A DNA stretch of 64,000 nucleotides from Fusicatenibacter saccharivorans (GCF_027667425.1 NZ_JAQEGR010000005.1:124001-188000), one strand, 5' to 3'; numbered from the stretch's first letter, positions 42,201 through 49,989 are shown. Numbers and translations are program-made. The notes: generated by a model from the sequence alone, not told the origin.

Positions 42201-44143
42201 GCGGCAGCTGTCAGATCAAGCGTACCGTCTTCTTTGATCAGAATTATTTTCCGTTTTCCAGTTGCTGCATATTCTTTTCCATTTACTTTTACCGAAGTGA
42301 TGTTCTTGATATAATCAGCAAAGTCATCTTCTGATGCATTCTCTGCTTTTACAAGCGCCGGAGCACTTCCTTTTTCGTTGTAAGCAGCCGGCATTGCATC
42401 TGTATACAGAGTAAAGCTCTGTGTCAGATCTGCATAAACACCTTTTTTATCATGAATCGTCAGAGTATACATTCCTTTTTTCGCATTTGCGGAATAAGAA
42501 ATGGTATTTCCGTCTACTGCAAATCCATCCAGACCATCTACGGAATATTCTGCATCATAATCAGCCGGAAGTCCGGTTACGGTCATCGTTGTCTTTCCAG
42601 TGGAAAGAGAAGCGTCTTCTACGGATACACTTGCCTCAAATTTTGTTGGAACAAAAATATCATTCACCGGAATCGTGTAGATTCCTTTGCTGGTATAATA
42701 AGTAACCTTATTGATATGCTGTCCCATCATGCTCTTGTAATGTGCAGAAGAAGTCGGGCATCCATGCACCTGTGTTGTAAATCCAGTTGACCATGCCAGC
42801 TCTGTTCCGCGCCAGATATTTTCCACATGACGCATACCATAGTCATTGCCTTCTTTTGTGCTGACAATAACACCATAGATCTGATCGGTTCCAACATCAA
42901 TCGTGTTCTCCAGTCCGTCGAGATCCAGCTGATAATCTCCATATCTTGATTCAGTCATAAATTCCGGAGATACATTGGTCAGTTCAATTGCAGTTCCAAC
43001 TGTTTTTCCAAAAGAAAGAGAGCCATCTGCATTTACCGTTGCTTCTTTGTAGTAAGAAGGTGCTTCGCTTAATACATAATATGCATAGTCTGAGTTTTCA
43101 AATAAGGCGTCTTTTCCAGTGTATGTCTGTGTAGATGTCTGACCACGGTTTGTTACTGTAATACTTACAGAGTCAGAATCTGTTACTTTCTTAAATTTGG
43201 AAAGATCCACTCCTGTTACTTTAACCGGGAAGGTAATTCCATTGATTGCACTTCCATCTGCATTGGTATGATAAGAACCACCGGCAAGAGTGGCTGTTCT
43301 TGTTTTGCTCTTCGTTGCGGAAGAAAATACATCCACTGGAACAGAGTTGTTTACATCTGCAGCATAAAATTCATCATACGGAATGTTCATCAGAACGTAA
43401 GCCACCTGCTCAGTTGGAGTCTCGGTCGGGGTCGCCGTTGGGGTTGCGGTTGGCGTTGCTGTCGGGGTCGCCGTCGGAGTCGGTGCTTTAACAAGGCCTT
43501 TTACTGCAGTATTCAGCGCATCTTTCGCGGTATCAACAGCGCTCTGGGATTCTTTTGCAGAAAGAGCAGATTTTGCTGCGGTAAGAGCAGTCTGGACAGC
43601 TTTCCAGGAGTCTGCGGTGTAGTCAGCTTCCTTTAATGCTTCGGCATCTGCGATTGCTTTTTCAAGTGCTGTGGTGTCTACTGCTTCTGGAGTCGGGGTT
43701 GCTTTTTGGGTTGCTGCAAGAGCCGCGGTTTTTACTGCATTCGAAGTTCTGGTTGCACCCGATACAATATCCCATCCTTCAATGTTTTCAATCGTTGCAT
43801 CTTTTCCAAGAAGTTTCGTTTTGAATCCTTTGCTGTTTGTAGCTGCTTTTTTAAAATATGTAGCATTTTCTGTATTGTATCCAGAACCAGGTGTTACTGC
43901 AATATCAGAAAACTTACCGTCTGCAACTGTGATTTTGACATTAACGTCATATTCATCCCATGCATTCTCATCCTCATCGTCTTCTGCAGTTCTGGTAACA
44001 TGAGCCGTAGACTCATAAGTGCCATCTGCCAGCACGCCACTTGTAGCATCCGCCAGTGCGGTTCCCGGGAGCAGGCTCATGGTCATGGAAGCTGCCATTA
44101 CGGCTGCTAATGATTTTTTCTGAAGTTCTTTTCTTTTGATCAT
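39296..44143 (-). CDS. Giant wall-anchored surface protein: FMN-binding, FIVAR and Tp47-like modules
   Basis: 1615 residues from the ATG at 44143 (AGGAGG). Signal peptide about 1-31. An FMN-binding domain (about 37-148) has the flavinylation motif D125-I-V-S-G-A-T131. A FIVAR three-helix repeat (about 156-217) and a TPTATP linker follow. Module A starts near 248 (VLMNIPYDEFY). A middle module (about 679-988) matches Treponema Tp47 closely: YAGLTWAEYW, VVTRAT, VTENTNGLK, TYYGDDSTYTN. A second FIVAR lies at about 990-1058. Module C (from 1060) repeats module A. A TP-rich linker, the sorting motif NAKTGD, a membrane helix and a basic tail (GRKKNEDEE) end it. It adjoins the flavin electron-transfer operon and probably forms its outermost part. 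No sortase gene is in the window. Confidence 0.82.
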   Translation of the reverse strand: MIKRKELQKKSLAAVMAASMTMSLLPGTALADATSGVLADGTYESTAHVTRTAEDDEDENAWDEYDVNVKITVADGKFSDIAVTPGSGYNTENATYFKKAATNSKGFKTKLLGKDATIENIEGWDIVSGATRTSNAVKTAALAATQKATPTPEAVDTTALEKAIADAEALKEADYTADSWKAVQTALTAAKSALSAKESQSAVDTAKDALNTAVKGLVKAPTPTATPTATPTATPTATPTETPTEQVAYVLMNIPYDEFYAADVNNSVPVDVFSSATKSKTRTATLAGGSYHTNADGSAINGITFPVKVTGVDLSKFKKVTDSDSVSITVTNRGQTSTQTYTGKDALFENSDYAYYVLSEAPSYYKEATVNADGSLSFGKTVGTAIELTNVSPEFMTESRYGDYQLDLDGLENTIDVGTDQIYGVIVSTKEGNDYGMRHVENIWRGTELAWSTGFTTQVHGCPTSSAHYKSMMGQHINKVTYYTSKGIYTIPVNDIFVPTKFEASVSVEDASLSTGKTTMTVTGLPADYDAEYSVDGLDGFAVDGNTISYSANAKKGMYTLTIHDKKGVYADLTQSFTLYTDAMPAAYNEKGSAPALVKAENASEDDFADYIKNITSVKVNGKEYAATGKRKIILIKEDGTLDLTAAAFAEGNKFEIEVTATGYKTLSFTYEKKETTYKYVYAGLTWAEYWAAEGVQAAGSDAGSDETDSRKESDKGAFDVVTRATTNHGLHRGSFQCAATIYMKDGTTYDVAYYTAATTAVLTNGETVTYDKSQIDHYEVKGLKYVPVKVSEDDYEDFCKKYVVVENGGTLSGGFSENKLQSYTGLVADVTENTNGLKIAVKNADGSFSFSARTTGSESGIKDQALKTAPDAETVGLTVKEAKGSYGEFLRVDLTGNYGDLAANLQTVTWTYYGDDSTYTNAKATYGTKFAADNWMHKVMGIQLGLTDSLRCTLPEGTDGTGYWKITIHALGYADASYTFEATKANIVGADPVESTAALEEAIAKADTLNKELYTETSWNNMQTELAEAKEALEKKQSQGTVDEATEHLNAAIEALQSQYVLMNIPYAEFYQAEVHNDIPVDAFTSATKNKTRTASLSGGSYHVNADGSDITGITFPVKVTEDMDLSKYTKVTDEDSVEITVTNRGQTSTTTYTGKDALYENASYAYYTLHEVPSYYKEASVDADGNVTFGAVQGTEAAKLENVTAELSTNSKYGDYQLDLDGLTDTIKAGEDTVYGVVVSTKEGNDYGMRHLENIWRVSELAWSTGFTTSVHNCPTSSEHYKSMMGQTINKITYYTSKGIYEVDADVYVPVKFAYEFSVENASVTSGNASVKLEGLPDDYDAVYTVEGLTGTVSGDTLYFKNAEKGSYTLTVSDKNGKYADLSADFILYTEEMPAAFNEDTTTPGLFKNGDATDEEFADYLKNITSVTVNGKAYAASGRGAVVLFNEDGSLKTDAAPFAEGDSFEITVSSLGYQDLSFTWKKSAEEPTPTPTETPTVTPTETPTVTPTETPTVTPTETPTVTPTTAPTTTPTTAPTTIPTTQPTKTPTSTPKATSTPLASNKVSNTSTSKKSDNAKTGDATNIWGWVSMAVASLGAGGLGFKLRGRKKNEDEE
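39494..39680 (-). repeat. TP-rich tandem coding repeat, wall-spanning linker
   Basis: Imperfect 9- to 18-bp units of the GGGGTT-CGGTC kind encode TPTETPTV and TPTTAP repeats before the sorting signal. This is a coding repeat, not a CRISPR; length polymorphism between strains is likely. Confidence 0.85.
43411..43482 (-). repeat. TPTA tandem coding repeat
   Basis: Short T/P/A repeats (TPTATPTATP) join the FIVAR domain to the first VLMNIPY module. Confidence 0.8.
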
Positions 44144-44207
44144 AACTTCCTCCTTTTTCCTTTTCCACAGTTTTGCAGGAAAAACAGGGGCAAAACTGTC
44201 CTTCATT

Positions 44208-44228
44208 ATTATATTAGTTTTCACTAAT
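44208..44228 (-). promoter_or_regulatory. -10 element and overlapping dyad of the giant gene
   Basis: A minus-strand TATAAT at 44208-44213 sits against the dyad ATTAGT-N4-ACTAAT (44213-44228). No clear -35 is present, so activation is plausible. About 65 bp of leader precede the ATG. Confidence 0.55.
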
Positions 44229-44302
44229 CAATAATTGTTTTAACTAACCGTAGATTATTCTACTAATTTTTGATCGTTTTGTCTAACTCTTAACTGATTA
44301 TT
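44223..44302. repeat. Four phased CTAA direct repeats
   Basis: CTAA occurs at 44224, 44244, 44263 and 44283, spacings 20, 19 and 20 bp (two helical turns). On the minus strand each reads (A/G)TTAG(T/A). This resembles paired LytTR-type or other direct-repeat activator sites, immediately upstream of the giant gene promoter. Confidence 0.6.
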
Positions 44303-44425
44303 TTTTCTCAAAAGAGGCACAGATTCTGCTTATTGAGTATTTTTACTATTTAATGATCCGATACTGTGAAGTTTGTGGGATGATTTTCGTTCCCACACAG
44401 AAAAAATTCCGTAGATATGGAGTTT

Positions 44426-44959
44426 TCACCGCGAAGAACTCTTTCGTCCATCGCGTTTTACCGCAGAAAGAATGCGGTCCGAAAGGATTCCGATCAGCAT
44501 TCCGGTGATGACTCCGGCCACGAGAAGCGCCGGCAGATAATAGAACAGTTTGCGGTTCTGCACCACGAGAGCCGCCACGCAGATCTGCGCGACATTGTGC
44601 GTCACGCCTCCTGCAATACTTACGCCGGTGATACTAAAGCCCTTGATGTGTTTCAGCAGAAGCATCACAAGAAAGCTCAAAAGCCCGCCGGCAAGGCTGT
44701 AAAGGATGGACATTCCATTTCCGAACAGATACCCCATCAGAAGAATGCGGGCGACGGAAATCATCAGGACTTCCCCTGCCGGAAGGAAAAAGAGGCCGAC
44801 GACTACAACCAGATTGGCAATGCCGAGTTTGATTCCAGGAACACCGAGGTTGATCGGGATCAGTACCTCCACATAACTGAAGATCATGGCAAGTGCCATC
44901 AGCATGGCGCATAAGGCAATTTTTCTGCTTGCAGTGCGGCTGTCTCTCATAAATTCCAA
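44426..44959 (-). CDS. Gx-transporter / Hpre_diP_synt_I family membrane protein (EetB-like)
   Basis: 177 residues with five or six membrane helices. The motif INLGVPGIKLGIANLVVV is characteristic of the family. Such proteins were first called heptaprenyl diphosphate synthase component I but are now linked to flavin-based electron transfer; the Listeria EET locus has a comparable membrane protein. The role is unproven; quinone interaction is possible. It is the last gene of the operon, 21 bp after the NusG-II gene. No good terminator follows before the giant gene. Confidence 0.82.
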   Translation of the reverse strand: MEFMRDSRTASRKIALCAMLMALAMIFSYVEVLIPINLGVPGIKLGIANLVVVVGLFFLPAGEVLMISVARILLMGYLFGNGMSILYSLAGGLLSFLVMLLLKHIKGFSITGVSIAGGVTHNVAQICVAALVVQNRKLFYYLPALLVAGVITGMLIGILSDRILSAVKRDGRKSSSR

Positions 44960-44980
44960 TTCCTTTCTTCTAAGCTGGTA

Positions 44981-45364
44981 TTATTTTACAATCACATCCG
45001 GCGCATCGTCGGCGTCGTCCGTTGTGGATCCGTCACTTTCTACCTCCGCAACCAGCTTATGCGGCAGGCACACGATCGTCTCATTTACCTGGGAAATCGT
45101 ACCCTGTCTTTTGCAGTAGCCGTCCGGGCAGTCAGCTTCTTCCATATGGGCACTTCCGTTTTCGATCACCAGGACATTCGTTCCGTGACCCGTCTGAATT
45201 TTCACGGTCTGATTTTCTGCGAGTGAATACGTTCCGTAGACCTCGCCGTCCACCGTGACTTTCATGGTATTTCCATTTTCCGTTTTCGGCAGCCGAAGTG
45301 CCAGGGCAAGGATTCCAGCCAAGAGCAGAACGGCGCCTGCCAGAATCAGATCTTTTTTCTTCAT
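44981..45364 (-). CDS. NusG-domain-II membrane-anchored protein (EetA-like)
   Basis: 127 residues from the ATG at 45364; the frame is open further up into the preceding gene. One N-terminal membrane helix (about 5-23) is followed by a beta-barrel NusG domain-II-like fold. Three Cys and one His stand out in DCPDGYCKRQG and IVCLPHKL, a likely metal or redox site. It is cell-surface-exposed and not a transcription factor. It resembles the EetA protein of flavin-based electron-transfer loci. It lies between the Fe-S protein and the Gx protein. Confidence 0.82.
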   Translation of the reverse strand: MKKKDLILAGAVLLLAGILALALRLPKTENGNTMKVTVDGEVYGTYSLAENQTVKIQTGHGTNVLVIENGSAHMEEADCPDGYCKRQGTISQVNETIVCLPHKLVAEVESDGSTTDDADDAPDVIVK

Positions 45365-45384
45365 ATAGTTTTCCTTATTCTGAA

Positions 45385-46257
45385 TCAGATGCCAGCCCAT
45401 AACAGCAGTGTCAGCAGGAATACAGCACGGAACAGCGTAAAGAGGATTTCATTTCCGTGAAATTCCTTTACCCCGCAGCGGATATTACCTTTCGGACACG
45501 TATCAATACATTTCTGGCACTGGAAACAGTCGCCGGAGATCTCCACGTATCCATCGGATGGCAGTTCCACCGCTGACGGGCACTGTCTCGTGCAGGCGCT
45601 GCAGCCGCGGATGCAGTTTTCGCGTTTCCGGTGCAGAGTAAAGAACGGCAGGATCGGAAGCAGAGAAAAGACAGCTCCCATTGGGCACAGGAAACGGCAG
45701 AAAAAGCGCTCCTCAAAGAACATGCCGACCAGGATCAGCACCAGAAGAACAATGCCTGGAATATAAGAGGAAAGTCGGAAATTTCCCGCATGCAGCATGG
45801 AAAAGACATCCCACGGGCTTGTTCCTCTTGCTTTCTGATAAACTCCTGCAAAGCAGCAAAGAGCAATCAGAAGCAGAATGCCGTATTTGACCAGCGCCAG
45901 TTTTTTTGCCAGCTCCGGTTTGATGCATCTGGGCTTCTTTTTACGTTTCTTACAGATTATACCATAAATTGCGTGCATTGCATCCCCCAGACTTCCAAAA
46001 GCGCATGCAAAACCGCAGAAAAATCTGCCGAAAACAATCGTAAATGCACAGACAAGAAGCAGAGCCGACACAAACGCGGTCATCTCAATTTTTTCACCCT
46101 GTCCAAGCTGCGTAAAAATGTATTTCACTCCGTTAAATGCAGCGGTAAATACTGACGGAAGAAACAGGAAATATAAAAGCTGGATTCCGGCACGCAGGCA
46201 GGAAACGATCTGTTTTCTCTTCTTTGCCGGTAATGTGGATAGATCTAAATTTTTCAT
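45385..46257 (-). CDS. NapH-like 4Fe-4S membrane electron carrier
   Basis: 290 residues with about five membrane helices. Membrane cysteine pairs lie in FFCGFACAFGS and FFCRFLCPMG. Two soluble 4Fe-4S sites follow, CIRGCSACTRQCP and CFQCQKCIDTCP, in a C-terminal ferredoxin-like part. NapH/CcoG-type proteins pass electrons from quinol across the membrane. Here they should feed the flavinylated proteins encoded beside it. Its start overlaps the small FMN gene stop region, with GGAGAAA as ribosome site. Confidence 0.9.
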   Translation of the reverse strand: MKNLDLSTLPAKKRKQIVSCLRAGIQLLYFLFLPSVFTAAFNGVKYIFTQLGQGEKIEMTAFVSALLLVCAFTIVFGRFFCGFACAFGSLGDAMHAIYGIICKKRKKKPRCIKPELAKKLALVKYGILLLIALCCFAGVYQKARGTSPWDVFSMLHAGNFRLSSYIPGIVLLVLILVGMFFEERFFCRFLCPMGAVFSLLPILPFFTLHRKRENCIRGCSACTRQCPSAVELPSDGYVEISGDCFQCQKCIDTCPKGNIRCGVKEFHGNEILFTLFRAVFLLTLLLWAGI

Positions 46258-46258
46258 G

Positions 46259-46747
46259 TTATTTCTCCGCCTTTTCTATTGCTTCCTGCGCCGCATTTCT
46301 GATACCGGTGGAGCTGAATGTTGCTCCGCTGATCGTATCAACATCGGCGGACTGTGCCTCAATAATCTTTGGAATGATCGCCTCCGCGTTTGACAGATAC
46401 GCACTGTCCTCGCCGTCGGCGGATGTGATGGCAAGATCGGTAATCTGGCCGCCCTCTACGGTTACTTCAACTGCAATGGTGCCGCCGAAGCCGTCAGCTT
46501 CACCGTCATACGTACCGTCCACGTACTGCCCTTCTGCTTCTGCTGCTTCACTTGCGGCCGTATCCGCCGTGTTGGATGCAGCTGCTGCGGCCTGCAGATT
46601 TTCCTTCTGAAGCTGGGTCGTCTCAAGCTCTGCCGAGAGCCGCGCGATCTGATCCTCTTTGTCTCTTTTATCGAGTACGGTATTGTAGCCGATCAGAACA
46701 GCAGCAATGACAGCGACATTCAAAAAACGAACAATCAATTGTCTCAT
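46259..46747 (-). CDS. Membrane-anchored single FMN-binding domain protein
   Basis: 162 residues. An N-terminal helix (about 5-21) and a coiled coil (about 28-55) put the C-terminal FMN_bind domain outside the membrane. The flavinylation motif is DTISGATFSS with acceptor Thr143. FMN should be attached by the ApbE enzyme encoded two genes upstream. It is probably the first flavin relay after the Fe-S protein. AAAGGGGA precedes the ATG. Confidence 0.92.
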   Translation of the reverse strand: MRQLIVRFLNVAVIAAVLIGYNTVLDKRDKEDQIARLSAELETTQLQKENLQAAAAASNTADTAASEAAEAEGQYVDGTYDGEADGFGGTIAVEVTVEGGQITDLAITSADGEDSAYLSNAEAIIPKIIEAQSADVDTISGATFSSTGIRNAAQEAIEKAEK

Positions 46748-46759
46748 CTGTTTTCCCCT

Positions 46760-48799
46760 TTATTGCGTTACTTTCGCAGCATCCAGCGCATTCCGGCATG
46801 CCTCAAGAATGGCTTTTGAGGAGCAGGTTGCACGGGAAACGGTGTCGATGTTTTCAAGCGTTCCGGTTTCCAGAATCTGAGCGGAAACGCCTTTGATTTT
46901 GGAGGTTCCTTCGGATGCGCGGCGGATGTAGGAGGCATTCTGACTGTCTCCGTCACCGGTGATGTTGCTTAACGCTACGATTTTATCGTTTTCAATTGTT
47001 ACCGTCACAGAAAGCTGATAAGCGGTAAAATCTTCATCTTCATCCGGCTCGCAGACGGCAATCGCTGTGTATTCGCCGTCCTGATAGATCTTTTGTTCCG
47101 GAGTTTCCGTCGGGGTTGGTGTTGGCGTCTCAGTTGGCTCCGGGATTTCGGTCGGGGTTGGTGTTTCCGTCGGTGTCGGGGTTGGATTTTTCTTTTCCTC
47201 AGTTACGCGTTCTGCCTCTTTTAAAGCTTCCTCGATTGCCGCAAGAATTCCCCTGGAGCTGTAGGTTGCGCCGGAAACGGTGTCAACTTCCAGTGTCTGG
47301 TTTTTCACAACGTCCTTTGCTGTCTGTTTTGCGCGTTTTAAGAATGCTTCGTCATCTTCACTCTCGGTCACGAGAATTGCCTTGATCGTCTCATCCTGAA
47401 TGACAACTGCCGTTGTAATGTCTCCCAGATAGCCCTCGCCGGTTCCGTAGTAAATGCCTTCCTCGTATGGGAATTTTCCTTCCGGAATCGTTGTGGTTCC
47501 GCCGCTGCTCGTTCCGTTATCCGGAACGGTCTCGCCGTTTGTTGCCTTCTTCGCATTTTCCAGCGCCTGTTTTACTGCGTTCTGGATGCCGCGGGAGCTG
47601 TACGTTGCGCCGGATACGAGATCCACATCGGTTTTCTGTCCGTCTACGATGCGGTCCGCTACGACTTTGGCACGGTTGAAGAATGTCTCGTCATCTTCGT
47701 TTTCCAGAATCAGTACCGCTTTGATCGTCTGATCCTGCAGGGCTACCGCCACTTTGATGTCTCCCTGGAAACCGGCGGCCGTGCCGTAATAAATTCCGTC
47801 CTGATAAGGGAAACTTCCCTTGGATGCAGACGAATTGTTATTGTTCTGATTATTATTCTGGCTGTTGTTTCCGTTGTTTGTATTGCTCTGGCTTCCTCCG
47901 TTTGTACTGGAAGACCCGTTCACTGCCGCCTGACTTAAGGCACTCCGCACAGCTTCAATAATACCGCGGGAGCTGTATGTCGCGCCGGAGACCGTATCCA
48001 CATTCGTACTCTGTGTTGAGATAATCGTCGAAATCAGAGAGGAAGCACTGGAAAGGTAGCTTGGCGTATCGCTGTTTTCCACAATATCAATCGAAGCAAT
48101 TTTTCCGCCGCTGACAACAACGCAGACTTTCATTGTGCCGCCAAATCCTGTTCCGGTTCCGTAATACGTTCCATCCCGGTAGGCAGCCGGTTCTTCGATT
48201 TTAGATACTGTAACGGTTCCGCCGGCAGAGGCTCCGCCGCCTGCCGCTCCTGATGCGGATGCCGGTTCTGAAGTGTCCTCCTGACCGGTCAGTGCATTTT
48301 TCACGGCTGCAAGGATACCTTTTGAACTGAAAGTTGCACCGGAAACCGTGTCCACATCCACACTCTGGGATGCGATGATACGGTCGATAACTCCCTTCGC
48401 ACGGTTCAGGAAAGCTGCGTCCTCGCCGGGAGCGCTTACAATCGAGATCGACTGAATCGTTTTGTCTTTCAATACGACAGAGACTGTAATCGTACCGCCA
48501 AAACCTGTTCCGCTTCCTTCGTACGTTCCGTCCGCCAGCTCAAAGCTGCCGGAACCGACGGCTGCGACAAGTTCTGCTTCGGTATCGGTTGTCTTTTTGG
48601 TATCGTCCTTCTTTTTTGTATCATCTTTCTTTTCCGCTGCATCGGTATCCTGTTCCGGCTCCGGTGTCACCAGTGCCTCCGGCTGCTCTACGGCGTAAAC
48701 CGGTGCAGTGTAGCCGTTCAGCGAAATACCGGCACAGGCTGCTACGATAACTGCCGCGAGAGCCGGTGCAAATGCTGTCAGTTTTTTCCATTTTCCCAT
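46760..48799 (-). CDS. Five-domain FMN-binding surface protein
   Basis: 679 residues with an N-terminal hydrophobic segment (about 7-35). It could be a lipoprotein (VAAC, Cys22) or cleaved near VYA. Five FMN_bind domains follow. Acceptor threonines: T156 (DTVSGATFSS), T274, T399, T512 (SGATYSS) and T658. The fifth motif is degenerate (DTVSRATCSS), so it may be non-flavinated. Flexible Ser/Gly, N/Q and TPTE-rich linkers separate the domains. This looks like a molecular wire of covalent FMNs. ApbE is encoded immediately upstream, 2 bp away. Confidence 0.92.
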   Translation of the reverse strand: MGKWKKLTAFAPALAAVIVAACAGISLNGYTAPVYAVEQPEALVTPEPEQDTDAAEKKDDTKKKDDTKKTTDTEAELVAAVGSGSFELADGTYEGSGTGFGGTITVSVVLKDKTIQSISIVSAPGEDAAFLNRAKGVIDRIIASQSVDVDTVSGATFSSKGILAAVKNALTGQEDTSEPASASGAAGGGASAGGTVTVSKIEEPAAYRDGTYYGTGTGFGGTMKVCVVVSGGKIASIDIVENSDTPSYLSSASSLISTIISTQSTNVDTVSGATYSSRGIIEAVRSALSQAAVNGSSSTNGGSQSNTNNGNNSQNNNQNNNNSSASKGSFPYQDGIYYGTAAGFQGDIKVAVALQDQTIKAVLILENEDDETFFNRAKVVADRIVDGQKTDVDLVSGATYSSRGIQNAVKQALENAKKATNGETVPDNGTSSGGTTTIPEGKFPYEEGIYYGTGEGYLGDITTAVVIQDETIKAILVTESEDDEAFLKRAKQTAKDVVKNQTLEVDTVSGATYSSRGILAAIEEALKEAERVTEEKKNPTPTPTETPTPTEIPEPTETPTPTPTETPEQKIYQDGEYTAIAVCEPDEDEDFTAYQLSVTVTIENDKIVALSNITGDGDSQNASYIRRASEGTSKIKGVSAQILETGTLENIDTVSRATCSSKAILEACRNALDAAKVTQ

Positions 48800-48801
48800 G
48801 G

Positions 48802-49965
48802 TTATGTATCACCGTCTTTCCTGATAATGTTTGTCTCGTGATCGGATGTGAAATCGTCAGCAATTCCTTCGGTTACATACAGAACGCCGTCCGCATCCTC
48901 CAGAATGGTGTCAAATTCATCGCTGTGTGCACGCCAGTATTCGGCCGCCTTGTCCTTCCCCATGATGAAAAGAGAAGTAGAAAGGCCATCCGCCAGTGTT
49001 CCGTCAGCACTTACGATCGTCACCGACACCAGACCGTTATTTGCCGGATGACCGGTCGATGGATCGATGATGTGATGATATTTCATGCCGTCCTGTTCGA
49101 AATACCGCTCATAGCCGCCAGAAGTAATAACCGCCCGGTTGGCCGTCGAGAGAATGCCGAGATAATCATCCTCTGCCTCCGGACTCTGCACGGCAACGCG
49201 CCATTTACTGCCGTCCGTTTTCGTGCCGACAACCTGAACGTTTCCGCCGAGGTTGATGAGCCCGCTCGTCACACCGCATTCCCGGTAAATATCGGCGATT
49301 CTGCCGGAGGTATAGCCCTTTGCGATTCCGCCGAAGTCAATTTTCATGCCGTCCTTGGCAAAGCTGATGGATGCGCTGTCCTTGTCGTATAGGATATCAT
49401 TGGCATCGGTCAGCGGAAGGAGGCTTTCGATCGTCTCATCCGAAGGAATCGTATAATTTCCGGTTGTAAAACCCCAGGCGTCCATGATCGGATAAATTGC
49501 GATGTCGAAAACGCCGTTTGTGCTGTCATACAGATCCAGCGAGCGTTCCAGCAGATAGGTGGTATCCTCCGATAAGGTTCCGCCGCCGTTTGCATTGATC
49601 TGCGCTACTTCACTCGTCTTCTCTCCGGTCGACAGAAGTGCATCCAGCCGCTCAATCTCCTGCTGCGCCTGATCCACCGCCGTTTCTGCATTCGGACCAT
49701 AGGCAGTGACCGTCATGTACGTATCCATCGCAAAAATATCTCGGCTGCTCGATGCATCTGCGGCATCGGAAGAAGCTGTGGATGATGCGGATTTCTGCGT
49801 GGAATTCTCTTCCGAAGCGTCAGAACTGCTCGAAGACTCCGAAACAGACGCCGGCTGTGTCTGACTTTCACTGCTCTCCGGCTGCGCTGCTGTCCCCGCA
49901 CCGGAACATCCGCCGACCGTCATCACCATGGCAAGACAAAATGCTGCAACAATTTTCTTTTTCAT
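48802..49965 (-). CDS. apbE: FAD:protein FMN transferase ApbE (lipoprotein)
   Basis: 387 residues. The lipobox is MTVGGC (Cys20), so it is anchored outside the membrane, where it would modify the FMN_bind proteins. A Ser-rich linker leads to the catalytic domain: FAMDTYMTVTAYG, INLGGNVQVVG, and the Mg2+/FAD motif HHIIDPSTGHPANN with SADGTLADGLSTSLF. It transfers FMN from FAD to threonine. It is the first gene of the operon. A palindrome and a TATAAT lie upstream. Confidence 0.95.
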   Translation of the reverse strand: MKKKIVAAFCLAMVMTVGGCSGAGTAAQPESSESQTQPASVSESSSSSDASEENSTQKSASSTASSDAADASSSRDIFAMDTYMTVTAYGPNAETAVDQAQQEIERLDALLSTGEKTSEVAQINANGGGTLSEDTTYLLERSLDLYDSTNGVFDIAIYPIMDAWGFTTGNYTIPSDETIESLLPLTDANDILYDKDSASISFAKDGMKIDFGGIAKGYTSGRIADIYRECGVTSGLINLGGNVQVVGTKTDGSKWRVAVQSPEAEDDYLGILSTANRAVITSGGYERYFEQDGMKYHHIIDPSTGHPANNGLVSVTIVSADGTLADGLSTSLFIMGKDKAAEYWRAHSDEFDTILEDADGVLYVTEGIADDFTSDHETNIIRKDGDT

Positions 49966-49989
49966 AAATAAAACTCCATTTTTTCTTAT

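Noticed and set aside
44374..44397. Hairpin TGTGGGA/TCCCACA as terminator of the Gx gene
   Set aside because: Stem is 7 bp with a 10-nt loop and no T-run on the minus strand.
44981..45364. NusG-like protein as a transcription factor
   Set aside because: It has an N-terminal membrane helix, Cys-rich loops and only domain II, so it is extracytoplasmic.
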